Position numbers and translations under genes: made by a program. From Mesorhizobium neociceri (GTDB lineage Bacteria; Pseudomonadota; Alphaproteobacteria; Rhizobiales; Rhizobiaceae): a DNA stretch of 64,000 nt. Shown piece after piece: positions 1 through 8,131 of the stretch (position 1 is its first letter; every line of letters begins with the position of its first letter). Below the pieces are notes generated by a model that searched no databases, was not told the DNA's origin, and saw nothing but the letters and a program-made list of their open reading frames with translations. The stretch covers positions 1-64,000 of the forward strand of contig NZ_JACDTY010000007.1 in the NCBI RefSeq assembly GCF_013520985.1, in the 5' to 3' direction.

Positions 1-675
1 ACACCGACGGCGGCGGGCTGATCGCCAGCAAGGCCGTGGTGCTGAGCATCACCGACGTCAACGAGGCGCCGACAGTGACCTCGGGTGCGACGGCGAGCGT
101 GGCGGAGAACGCGCCGGCCAGCACGGTGGTGTATACCGCGACGGCGACCGACCCAGACACCACGGCGCCGAACAACACCCAGGCCTGGAGTCTGACCGGC
201 ACCGATGCATCGCTGTTGAGCATCAATTCCAGCGGCCAAGTCACACTCAACGCCTCGGCCAACTTCGAGGCCAAGAGTTCCTACAGCTTCAATGTGGTGA
301 ACACCGACGGCGGCGGGCTGATCGCCAGCAAGGCCGTGGTGCTGAGCATCACCGACGTCAACGAGGCGCCGACAGTGACCTCGGGTGCGACGGCGAGCGT
401 GGCGGAGAACGCGCCGGCCAGCACGGTAGTGTATACCGCGACGGCGACCGACCCAGACACCACGGCGCCGAACAACACCCAGGCCTGGAGTCTGACCGGC
501 GCCGATGCATCGCTGTTGAGCATCAATTCCAGCGGCCAAGTCACACTCAACGCCTCGGCCAACTTCGAGGCCAAGAGTTCCTACAGCTTCAATGTCGTTG
601 ACACCGACGGCGGCGGGCTGACCGCCAGCAAGGCCGTGGTGCTGAGCATCACCAACGTCAACGAGGCGCCGACGG
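1..675 (+). repeat. 300-bp tandem coding repeat (100-residue adhesin module)
   Basis: Positions 1-300 and 301-600 are the same sequence with five differences that I can count (128/428, 201/501, 296/596, 299/599, 300/600). A third copy starts at 601 and stays recognisable to about 675 before diverging. The period is exactly 300 bp, so copy-number change keeps the frame. The array continues leftward out of the window. Such near identity implies recent amplification or gene conversion, and copy number in an assembly may be unreliable. Confidence 0.97.
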
Positions 676-3212
676 CGCCTACCGATACCAACAGCGCGAA
701 CAATTTCATTGCCGCGAACGCCGCGAATGGCACGGTTATAGGGGTCACGGCAAATTCGACCGATCCCGATGCCGGAGACACGGCTACCTATAGCTTTACG
801 AGCAATCCCAACAACCTGTTCGCAATCAACTCGACAACCGGAGTCGTAAGCGTCGCCGATGGCCAAAATCTCAACGCGGGCTCTTACACGATTGGGGTTC
901 AGGCTACTGATAATCACGGCCTAGCTGGGCCGAGCAGCAACTTTACCGTCGCGGTGGCGGGTATTAGTGCGTCTCTCACAAGTACCCAACTTGGTGGGCT
1001 CGAGACGGGAAATCAATTGAACAAGAACCTCCCACTTGGAACTTTCAAAACTATCGGGGATCCGGACGGGAGCCACACATATACGTATGCTCTCGCGATT
1101 GGAGGAGACAACAGTCAGTTCAGCGTGGACAGCAGCACAGGGGTACTGTCGGTCGGCGGAAGCAACGTTAGCACCAATCAAACTTACCACCTAACGGTGA
1201 TAGCGACCTCGGGTAGCATCTCGTTGTCCGTACCGGTCAATATTATTGTTGGAGATACAGGACCCAATAGCCTATCGGCGACCAATGGAATTAATCTATT
1301 CTATGGACTGAACAATAGTGACGCCATCACAGGTGGATCTGGCTTTGATGGAATTATCGCTGGCGCCGGTACCGACACCCTTATTGGAAACGCGGGAGGC
1401 GATTTTCTGGCAGGAGGCGGGCAAGGCGATACCTTCAAGTACAATGCAATCACGGACTCCCAGTCTGGCGTTGTCAACAACGTTGCCAATTATGACACGA
1501 TCGCCGATTTCACTTCCGGGACGGACAAGATCGATTTGACGAGCTTTACCGCGTCGGCTTTCACGGCGTTTAAAACGATCGACGTGGGGGCCGCAAATAT
1601 CGCGGCGCATACTATCGCCTGGCATTTTGATAGCGCCAACAATCAGACGATTGTTTATGCCAACCAGACCGCTGGCGCCTTGGCGCAAGGCAGCTCTGGG
1701 CTGCTCGAAATCCATCTGGCAGGCGCCACGTCGGTGGCAATAGGTGATTTCCTGGATACCGGTGGCCTGGCAGTAGCGCCCGCCGGCATCGCCGGAGAGC
1801 CAATCAATCTTGCCCTGACCGCACCGTCGGCGAATCTCGTCCCTGTCTTAGTCACAATCACTGGCGTTCCTTCGGGCTGGACTTTGAGTGAAGGCATTAA
1901 CAACGGCGACGGTACGTGGATGGTTCAGACGAACGACGTGCAATCGCTGACGGTCACCACGCCTGCCAGTTTTACCGGCGCGGCCGTGCTCGATGTCTCG
2001 ATGACCTGGGTCAACGCTGACGGCACGACCGGAAGCGCGTCGATCGTCGACAATGTCGAAGCCTACGCGCCAGGTTCGCCGATCTTCGCCTGGTCCGGCG
2101 ACGACGTGCTGACCGGCTCAAGCGGCAACGATCTGTTCGTCTTCTCACAGCCGATCGGCAACGATACTGTGCACAGCTTCGACGCGGCTGCTGACCAGAT
2201 CGACCTGATCGGTTATTCCGGCTTCCAGAGCTTCGCCGACGTTCAGGCGCATTTGGCCGACGACGCCAACGGCAACGCGGTGATCACGCTTGGCGACGGG
2301 CAGTCGATCCTGCTCGACGGCGTGCACTCGAGTGCGCTTGCGGACGGCAATTTCGCCTTCGACCAGACGCCGGTGGTCAACAATGCCGGCACCATGACGA
2401 TCGGCGACGGCGCAATGCTGCCGCTGACCGGCACAATCAATAATAGCGGCCTCATCTCGCTCGACTCGGCCGGCAGCGATACGCTGCTGCAGGTCATCCA
2501 GCATGGCGTGACCCTGCAGGGTGGCGGGCAGATCCTGCTGTCCGACAGCGCCACCAATATCATCTCCGGCACAGGGCCGGACGTCACTCTGGTCAATGTC
2601 GACAACACGATCTCGGGCGCCGGCCAGCTGGGCGGCGGGATGCTCAGCCTCGACAACCTGGGCACGATCATCGCCACCGGCTCGCAAGCGCTGGTCATCG
2701 ACACCGGAGGCAGCGTCGTCGTCAATTCGGGAACGCTGGAGGCAACCGGCTCCGGCGGCCTGACGATCACCGGCGGGCTGGCGAATTCCGGCATGCTGTG
2801 GGCCAATGGCGGCAACATTGCCATCAACGGCCAGGTCACTGGCGACGGCGATGCCACGATCGGCAACCTGTCGAAGCTGGAGTTCGGCGGCGCCTCGTCC
2901 ACGGACATCACCTTCGCGCATGATGCCGCCGGCACATTGCAGCTGGACGATTCATTCGACTTCAGCGGAAGCATCGCCGGCATCACCAATGACGACAAGG
3001 TGAACCTCGAAGATATCCTGTTCGGCACCGGAACGTCCGCTGCCTATCAGGCGGACCTCGACGGCGCCGGAGGAACGTTGACCGTCACGGACGGCACGCA
3101 CAACGCCACGCTCCACCTCCTTGGCGTCTACGATGCAAACAGCTTCGCAATTTCCGACGACGGCGCCGGCAGAACGGTGGTTCACCTGACGACGAACGAC
3201 TTTGTGGTGTGA
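3..3212 (+). CDS. Giant cadherin-like/RTX type I secreted adhesin, 3' portion
   Basis: The reading frame is open to the left edge of the window, so the start lies outside and about 1,070 C-terminal residues are visible. Residues 1 to about 225 are near-identical 100-residue cadherin/VCBS-like modules with the recurrent DVNEAPT linker (300-bp tandem DNA repeat), followed by further divergent Ig-like modules. Two glycine/aspartate-rich, RTX-like patches follow: one around positions 1310-1430 (GGSGFDG, GAGTDTL, GNAGGDF) and one around 2095-2130 (WSGDDVLTGSSGND), each followed by a 'DxIxxF..xxDxIDL' segment typical of calcium-binding secreted proteins. The last 250 residues are Gly/Ser/Thr/Asn-rich, beta-helix-like, and end in a short hydrophobic tail as expected for a type I secretion signal. 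The exporter genes follow immediately. The role in surface attachment or biofilm is inferred. Positions about 700-1700 are more AT-rich than either side, suggesting a mosaic gene. Confidence 0.9.
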   Translation, partial: TDGGGLIASKAVVLSITDVNEAPTVTSGATASVAENAPASTVVYTATATDPDTTAPNNTQAWSLTGTDASLLSINSSGQVTLNASANFEAKSSYSFNVVNTDGGGLIASKAVVLSITDVNEAPTVTSGATASVAENAPASTVVYTATATDPDTTAPNNTQAWSLTGADASLLSINSSGQVTLNASANFEAKSSYSFNVVDTDGGGLTASKAVVLSITNVNEAPTAPTDTNSANNFIAANAANGTVIGVTANSTDPDAGDTATYSFTSNPNNLFAINSTTGVVSVADGQNLNAGSYTIGVQATDNHGLAGPSSNFTVAVAGISASLTSTQLGGLETGNQLNKNLPLGTFKTIGDPDGSHTYTYALAIGGDNSQFSVDSSTGVLSVGGSNVSTNQTYHLTVIATSGSISLSVPVNIIVGDTGPNSLSATNGINLFYGLNNSDAITGGSGFDGIIAGAGTDTLIGNAGGDFLAGGGQGDTFKYNAITDSQSGVVNNVANYDTIADFTSGTDKIDLTSFTASAFTAFKTIDVGAANIAAHTIAWHFDSANNQTIVYANQTAGALAQGSSGLLEIHLAGATSVAIGDFLDTGGLAVAPAGIAGEPINLALTAPSANLVPVLVTITGVPSGWTLSEGINNGDGTWMVQTNDVQSLTVTTPASFTGAAVLDVSMTWVNADGTTGSASIVDNVEAYAPGSPIFAWSGDDVLTGSSGNDLFVFSQPIGNDTVHSFDAAADQIDLIGYSGFQSFADVQAHLADDANGNAVITLGDGQSILLDGVHSSALADGNFAFDQTPVVNNAGTMTIGDGAMLPLTGTINNSGLISLDSAGSDTLLQVIQHGVTLQGGGQILLSDSATNIISGTGPDVTLVNVDNTISGAGQLGGGMLSLDNLGTIIATGSQALVIDTGGSVVVNSGTLEATGSGGLTITGGLANSGMLWANGGNIAINGQVTGDGDATIGNLSKLEFGGASSTDITFAHDAAGTLQLDDSFDFSGSIAGITNDDKVNLEDILFGTGTSAAYQADLDGAGGTLTVTDGTHNATLHLLGVYDANSFAISDDGAGRTVVHLTTNDFVV

Positions 3213-3222
3213 AACAAGCAAG

Positions 3223-3248
3223 TGAGCCGCGCGGATATGCGCGGCTCA
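3223..3248 (+). terminator. Stem-loop between adhesin and exporter genes
   Basis: A perfect 10-bp stem (3223-3232 with 3239-3248) with a 6-nt loop lies 11 bases after the adhesin stop codon. No U-run follows, so it is more likely a weak or factor-assisted terminator, or an mRNA 3'-end stabiliser, than a full stop. It would leave the downstream ABC and HlyD genes expressed at a lower level than the adhesin. Confidence 0.5.
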
Positions 3249-3392
3249 GCTGATGTGGCCGGTGCCTGATTCAGCTTACGAATTAAGGTTTACGGCAGGA
3301 TTCGGAAGGGACCGCGTGGCCGGTTGGACGATCAGGAGTAGGATCGGTTCGGGGCGCGCAGTTGGACAGGGGGGCGGTTTTCCGCTGGGTAT

Positions 3393-5093
3393 TTGAGTCT
3401 CGACAACAAATCCAAGATCGTGAAGGACGCGCTTCGGGCGTGCCGCTACTATTTCCTAGTCGCGGCGGCGTTCAGCCTGGCGATCAATCTGCTCTATCTC
3501 GCCTCCCCGCTCTACATGCTGCAGATCTACGACCGGGTGGTCACCAGCGGCAGCCAAACCACGCTGGTTATGCTAACATTGGTGCTGCTCACAGCTTTTC
3601 TCGCGCTGGCTGGCCTCGATCTTGTGCGCGCCTGGATCCTGACGCGCGCCAGCGCACGCCTCGATCGGCTCCTTTCGGCAAAAGTCCTCGCCGCGTCGGT
3701 CGAAACCCCATCGCCCGGCTCCTCGCCGAGCCAGCCTATCCGCGATTTCGACACGTTCAGGCAGGTCATCACCGGCAGCGGCATCCATGCCCTGTTCGAC
3801 CTGCCATGGTCACCCATCTACATTGGCATCATCTTCCTGCTGCATCCATGGCTCGGCTTCTTCGCTTTGGGCTGCTCGCTGCTCTTGATCGCCATGGCCG
3901 TCCTCAACGAGTACCTCGTGCGTTCGCCGCTGAAGCAGGCCAACGACCTGGCGACGACCAACTATAACTTTACCGAGATGAGCCTCAGAAACTCGGAAGT
4001 CGTTCGCGCCATGGGGATGATCGACGGTCTCATCCGCCGCTGGGGGCGCGACCGCAACCTGGCGCTGCGGCGCCAGGCGGAGGCGAGCGATCGCGCCGCA
4101 CTGATGTCCGGCCTGATCCGTTTCCTGCGGCTAACCATGCAGTCGCTGATCCTCGGCCTCGGCGCCTATCTGGTGATCGAGCGGCAGATCACCGGCGGCA
4201 CCATGTTTGCGGCGAGCCTCTTGTTGGGCCGGGGGCTACAGCCAGTCGAGCAGATCGTCGGCCTTTGGCGCAGCCTGATCCTGGCGCGGGCGGCGTTGGC
4301 AAGGGTCGAGAAGCTGGTCGACGGGGGCGCGCAGAGCGAAAGATCGTTCAACCTGCCGAAGCCCACCGGCAAGATTTCGGTCGAGCAGGTCAGCTTTGCA
4401 GTTGCCAGCCAGCAAAAAGTGCTTCTCCGGGACGTATCCTTCCGGCTGGACGCAGGCGAGGCGCTGGGAATCGTCGGCCCTTCCGGCGCCGGCAAATCGA
4501 CGCTGGCGCGTCATCTCGCGGGCGTCATGCAACCCAGCCGCGGCACCGTCAGGCTGGATGGCGCTGACCTGTCGCAATGGGGGCACGATGCGCTAGGCGA
4601 CCACATCGGCTATCTGCCGCAGGATATCGAGCTCTTCTCCGATACGGTCGCCGCCAACATCGGCCGTTTCAAGACCAATGTCGACCAGGAGGTGATAGAG
4701 GCCGCGCGGCTCGCTGGCGTGCACGAGATGATTATCCGCCTGCCACAGGGTTACGAGACCCAGATCGGCGAAGGCGGCGCAGTCCTGTCAGGAGGATATA
4801 GGCAGCGGATTGCCCTTGCCCGGGCGGTGTTCGGCACACCGAACCTGATCATTCTCGACGAGCCGAGTTCCAATCTCGACGCCGATGGCGACCGCGCGCT
4901 GAGCGACTGCGCGCTTGAGCTGAAGCGCCGCGGCAGCACGGTGATCATCGTCTCGCACCGGCCCTCGACCCTGGCGAATGTCGACAAGATCCTTCTGTTG
5001 CGCGATGGCGCCGTCGAGGCCTTCGGGATGAGAAACGAGATCGTGGCGCTGCTCAACCAGCGCGCGGCTCCGATGGCGGTGGCAACCCAATGA
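3393..5093 (+). CDS. Type I secretion system permease/ATPase (PrtD/HlyB family)
   Basis: Inner-membrane ABC exporter of 566 residues that would energise secretion of the adjacent adhesin. The N-terminal half is a membrane domain with hydrophobic helices near residues 13-35, 55-76, 143-175 and 250-265. The ATPase half carries a Walker A GPSGAGKST near 362-370, a signature LSGGYRQR near 465, a Walker B LIILDEP near 485-491 and an H-loop SHR near 521. There is no N-terminal C39 peptidase or C39-like domain, so it belongs to the shorter PrtD-type group. The start is TTG at 3393, preceded by a G-rich stretch but with no ideal ribosome site, so it is uncertain. The adaptor gene follows after 19 bases, indicating one operon. 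No TolC-like outer-membrane gene is nearby. Confidence 0.93.
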   Translation: MSLDNKSKIVKDALRACRYYFLVAAAFSLAINLLYLASPLYMLQIYDRVVTSGSQTTLVMLTLVLLTAFLALAGLDLVRAWILTRASARLDRLLSAKVLAASVETPSPGSSPSQPIRDFDTFRQVITGSGIHALFDLPWSPIYIGIIFLLHPWLGFFALGCSLLLIAMAVLNEYLVRSPLKQANDLATTNYNFTEMSLRNSEVVRAMGMIDGLIRRWGRDRNLALRRQAEASDRAALMSGLIRFLRLTMQSLILGLGAYLVIERQITGGTMFAASLLLGRGLQPVEQIVGLWRSLILARAALARVEKLVDGGAQSERSFNLPKPTGKISVEQVSFAVASQQKVLLRDVSFRLDAGEALGIVGPSGAGKSTLARHLAGVMQPSRGTVRLDGADLSQWGHDALGDHIGYLPQDIELFSDTVAANIGRFKTNVDQEVIEAARLAGVHEMIIRLPQGYETQIGEGGAVLSGGYRQRIALARAVFGTPNLIILDEPSSNLDADGDRALSDCALELKRRGSTVIIVSHRPSTLANVDKILLLRDGAVEAFGMRNEIVALLNQRAAPMAVATQ

Positions 5094-5112
5094 GCTGTGG
5101 GCGGAGAGATCG

Positions 5113-6450
5113 ATGAGCGATGGCGCCCTCACCTACCGGAGCCTGCCCGGCGAGGTCGGCATCATGGCCCCGGATTCGATCCGGGTGCCGGCCTGTATCG
5201 GCCTGCTGATCATCATCGCCTTTTTCGGCATTTTCGGCGGCTGGGCAGCTTTTGCCCCGCTGAACGGCGCCGTGCTCGCCGACGCCATCGTCAAGGTGGA
5301 AGGCAATCGAAAGAGCGTACAGCATTTCGACGGCGGTACGGTGAAGGAGATCCGCGTCAAGGATGGCGACGTCGTCAGGAAGGGCGACATAATGCTGAAG
5401 CTGGACGACACCAGAATCCGGTCCGAGTTCAATCTCTATGCCCAGCAATATGCGCTCTTGCGGGCAACCGATGCGAGGATCCGGGCTGAACTGGACGGCA
5501 GCGTGGCTGTTGCCTTTCCCAAGGACATCCTCAAGGAGCATGAGGACTACCTTAAGGATGCGATGGCAAACCAGATCGCCGATCTGGAAAGCCAGCGCGC
5601 CTCGATGGCCGGCGCCAAGCAGATCCTCGAGCGGCGCATTGCCGAGCTCGAGGAGCAAATAAAGGGCAAGCAGTCTCGGGTCGAATCCTACGAGGCCCAG
5701 CTGCAATCGACGATTGAGGAGAAGGCCAGCCTGTCGAAGCTGCTCAAGGCCGGATTGACGACCCGCCCGCGCATCCTGGAACTGGAACGGTCCGCCTCGG
5801 AACTGCAGGGCCTGATCGACGAGAACCTCGGCGCAATTGGCGGCAGCCAGCAGAGCAAAGCCGAACTCGAGAGCCAGATCGCGCAATTGACCAATGAGCG
5901 CCGAGCCAAGCTGTCGGCCATGCTGATCGACACGCAATCGAACCTTGCCGACCTCGTGCCCAAGATGTTTGCCGCCCAGGCTGCCATGGACCGGGCTGAA
6001 GTGCGCGCACCCTATGATGGCCAGGTAATGGACCTCAGCGTCTTCTCGATCGGTGCGATCGTGGCGCCGGGCCAGACCATCCTCGATATCGTGCCGACCG
6101 AGAATTCACTGATCGTCCAGGCGCAGGTTCGCGTCGAGGACATATCGAACCTGCGACCCGACATGGCGGCCGAAGTTCGTTTCACATCCTACAAGCAGCG
6201 TTCGATACCCATAATTCATGGACGCGTCACCCGCATTTCGGCGGATCGCATCACCGACAGCAAGACCGGGTTTCCCTACTACCTCGCCGACGTGGCTGTC
6301 GATCCGGTGGAATTGGCCGCGGCCCCCCAGATTGCGCTTTACCCAGGCATGCCAGCGTCAGTCATGATCGTTACCGAGGAACGCACCGCACTCGACTACA
6401 TTTTAGGCCCGCTGGTTGTGTCGTTCCACTCCGCGTTTCGCCAGAAATGA
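5113..6450 (+). CDS. HlyD-family type I secretion periplasmic adaptor
   Basis: Membrane-fusion protein of 445 residues linking the ABC exporter to an outer-membrane channel. A short cytoplasmic N-terminus leads into one transmembrane helix at about residues 26-48. The first half-lipoyl segment follows (NRKSVQHFDGG, GDVVRKGD). A long alpha-helical coiled-coil hairpin of about residues 130-290 is rich in Glu, Gln, Arg and Leu. The second half-lipoyl/beta-barrel region has the conserved RAPYDGQV motif near residue 297. ATG at 5113 is preceded by GGAGAG. It is co-directional with and 19 bases from the ATPase gene. Family and length match PrtE/HlyD adaptors. Confidence 0.93.
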   Translation: MSDGALTYRSLPGEVGIMAPDSIRVPACIGLLIIIAFFGIFGGWAAFAPLNGAVLADAIVKVEGNRKSVQHFDGGTVKEIRVKDGDVVRKGDIMLKLDDTRIRSEFNLYAQQYALLRATDARIRAELDGSVAVAFPKDILKEHEDYLKDAMANQIADLESQRASMAGAKQILERRIAELEEQIKGKQSRVESYEAQLQSTIEEKASLSKLLKAGLTTRPRILELERSASELQGLIDENLGAIGGSQQSKAELESQIAQLTNERRAKLSAMLIDTQSNLADLVPKMFAAQAAMDRAEVRAPYDGQVMDLSVFSIGAIVAPGQTILDIVPTENSLIVQAQVRVEDISNLRPDMAAEVRFTSYKQRSIPIIHGRVTRISADRITDSKTGFPYYLADVAVDPVELAAAPQIALYPGMPASVMIVTEERTALDYILGPLVVSFHSAFRQK

Positions 6451-6949
6451 CGGGGCGCCGCATGCCAGTAGCGGACGTTGAACTTCCAATGTCCGATGTC
6501 GTGAGTTGACCCCGACATTCACGTTGTGAGTGTGAATCACGAGATAGGCACCTGCCCAGCGAACGAGAAGTCCCTTCCGACTGACGCTTTTGCAGTCTGC
6601 AAACGATGGCGTCGCCATCAAAGGTGTAAATACTGGTAAAATTTCGGCGGCCGAACACGCATCACTGCCGCCAGCTTGTTGCGAAATGAGCGCCCGATTC
6701 GGGTCACGACCCGCCCAATTACACGTCGTTGCCGCCGATTACCGCTCGCATCGCTGCACGGTCTTTCGAAACCAGAAGGCTTGAGCTACGTGTGATGGGT
6801 GCCATCAAGGCGGAGAAAATTGACGAACAGGCCGAACCTATCTGAAAAGTATCACAATAGGTAACACACAGATGAGTAGAATGATGCGCGATACACGGCC
6901 AGATATGTAAAATTCTTTATAAAAGTCAATGACTTACAGGATAAGCCGA
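6451..6949. other. Intergenic region, no gene recognised
   Basis: About 500 bases between the adaptor gene and tRNA-His. Short open frames occur but lack convincing ribosome sites or recognisable products. The right part (about 6835-6945) is noticeably AT-rich. I saw no clear terminator for the secretion operon here. Confidence 0.6.
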
Positions 6950-7026
6950 TGGTACCGTTGGCTGGGATCGAACCAGCGACCTCCGGATCCACAATCCGGC
7001 GCTCTAACCATCTGAGCTACAACGGC
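6950..7026 (-). tRNA. tRNA-His (anticodon GTG)
   Basis: On the minus strand a full cloverleaf can be folded. The acceptor GCCGTTG pairs with CAACGGT (one G-U pair at 1:72). The D arm begins GCTCAG and the T arm is GCTGG-TTCGATC-CCAGC. The anticodon loop TTGTGGA lies between CCGGA and TCCGG. The CCA end is encoded (6950-6952). The discriminator base is A73, and the base before position 1 is T, so the G-1 normally found in bacterial tRNA-His is not encoded. That is the state known for many Alphaproteobacteria. Confidence 0.96.
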
Positions 7027-7180
7027 ACGTTCGCCTGAGCCAGATCGTGGTGAAAAATTCATTCTCCGAGATCCGCTCTGTCGTTCGGCGATGCGTCCAA
7101 TACGGTCTATCAGAGTCTAATTCAAGGCCTTTGATAAGGCAAAGCCGGTTCTGCCAACAGGCGCCGGTTTTCTTCGGGCA

Positions 7181-7300
7181 AAAGAAAAGGCCGGCGGGAG
7201 GAGGTGCCGGCCTTTTCCTGTTACGAGCCAGCGGGAGGAGGTGCTGGCTGGTCACCCCGGAGAGCAGAGGGAGGAGGTTCCACTCGCCGGGTATTCACTG
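7181..7300 (-). ncRNA. Alpha-r14-like trans-acting small RNA with three anti-Shine-Dalgarno loops
   Basis: The minus strand between the phasin and tRNA-His genes folds into three consecutive hairpins. Each exposes the same 9-mer CCUCCUCCC in its loop (complements at 7269-7277, 7233-7241 and 7196-7204). Hairpin 1 spans 7256-7291 with outer stem CCCGG/CCGGG. Hairpin 2 spans 7226-7249 with stem AGCCAGC/GCUGGCU. Hairpin 3 (7185-7216, 11-bp stem) is followed by a U-rich run at 7181-7188 and serves as an intrinsic terminator. Repeated CCUCCUCCC loops are the hallmark of the alpha-r14 sRNA family of Rhizobiales (NfeR1 in Sinorhizobium meliloti), which target ribosome-binding sites of many transporter mRNAs. 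The size of about 120 nt fits. The 5' end is estimated, since no clear promoter boxes were resolved. Confidence 0.8.
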
Positions 7301-7373
7301 GACAACTCTATCGCACATCTATTTGTCTGACGAAATGCGACGTTTTGATGCATCGTAGAGTTGTGCGTAATTA

Positions 7374-7832
7374 TTAGGCGGCCTTGATGTCCTTCAGGGC
7401 CTTCTCGAAGGCGGTCTTGACCGGCTTCGAGACGTCTTCGGCAGCCTTGGAAGCAACGGCCTGAAACTCCTTGGCCTGCTCGACGGTGGTCTCGACGCGC
7501 TTGCGCAGGAAGGCGGTCTGCAGTTCGACGACTTCCGACAGCGACTTGGCGCCGATCAGGGCTTCGAGGTGCGAGAAGCCGGCTTCGGCATTGGCGCGCA
7601 GAGCGGCGATGGTCTTGAGCGACAGGTCGCTGGAAACGGTCTTGGCGGTCTCGAAGGTCGATTCCAGAACTTTCTGGGTCTCTTCGGCGCCGGTCTTCAG
7701 CTTGGAGTAGGCTTCCTTCGACTGCTCAACGCCCTTTTCGGCAAAAGCGCGGATCTGGTCGGTTGCCTTGGAAGCGTCGAAGCTCGGGAATTCAACGTTT
7801 TCGATGGTCTCAGCGGTCTTGGCCTTGGTCAT
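7374..7832 (-). CDS. Phasin family protein
   Basis: Small, mostly helical protein of 152 residues, low in cysteine and aromatic residues and rich in Ala, Lys and Glu. It matches the Phasin_2-type pattern (for example 'AFAEKGVEQSKEAYSK' and a repeated 'EQAKEFQAVASKAAEDVSKPVK' region; only the pattern is intended). Phasins coat polyhydroxyalkanoate granules and control granule size. ATG at 7832 is preceded by AAAGGA. A longer frame upstream lacks family similarity and crosses the promoter, so it was not used. A sigma70-like promoter and two PhaR-like sites lie upstream. Confidence 0.9.
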   Translation of the reverse strand: MTKAKTAETIENVEFPSFDASKATDQIRAFAEKGVEQSKEAYSKLKTGAEETQKVLESTFETAKTVSSDLSLKTIAALRANAEAGFSHLEALIGAKSLSEVVELQTAFLRKRVETTVEQAKEFQAVASKAAEDVSKPVKTAFEKALKDIKAA

Positions 7833-7892
7833 TTTCCATCCTTTCGGGGGTAGCGGCTTTGACAAAAAGCCGTCTCGTTCATGTATGATGGC

Positions 7893-7938
7893 AATATAGC
7901 GGTTTTTTTGTGCGTTGCAATATCTTTGTTGCAGTGCA
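7893..7938 (-). promoter_or_regulatory. Phasin promoter with paired TGC-N3-GCA operator sites
   Basis: On the minus strand a -35 TTGCAA (7915-7920) and a -10 TATATT (7893-7898) are separated by 16 bases. Two TGCnnnGCA dyads, at 7911-7919 and 7930-7938, have centres 19 bp apart. The first overlaps the -35 box. TGC-N3-GCA-type sequences are known binding sites of the PHA-responsive repressor PhaR in Alphaproteobacteria. Repression of the phasin gene by PhaR is inferred from this placement. Confidence 0.6.
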
Positions 7939-8055
7939 CCATAAATTTCTTCCGCGACGTTACCCCAGGCATTAGCCAAGGGCCGTTAACCAAGAGGCCA
8001 GAGATTCCCCCCGCTTCCCGCCATGGCTTGTGGACCTTCGCCGCGCGGGCTTTTA

Positions 8056-8070
8056 TTAACAAAGCGTTAA
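8056..8070 (+). promoter_or_regulatory. CtrA-type binding site TTAA-N7-TTAA
   Basis: A perfect TTAA-N7-TTAA box followed by C sits 62 bp before the start of the multi-PAS histidine kinase gene. This is the consensus of the cell-cycle master regulator CtrA in Alphaproteobacteria. Given the downstream PdhS/PleC-type kinase, a regulatory loop is plausible but inferred. Confidence 0.55.
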
Positions 8071-8131
8071 CTGCAAATTGCCCGCCTTGTAGGTTCGCCA
8101 AGAGGTTTCACCGAAAGGGTCCGCCAAGCGC

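Noticed and set aside
1..675. 300-bp repeats as a CRISPR or IS element
   Set aside because: The repeats are in-frame protein modules with no spacers and no terminal inverted repeats.
6590..6784. Short plus-strand frame in the gap before tRNA-His
   Set aside because: No ribosome site or recognisable product; consistent with chance in 500 bases.
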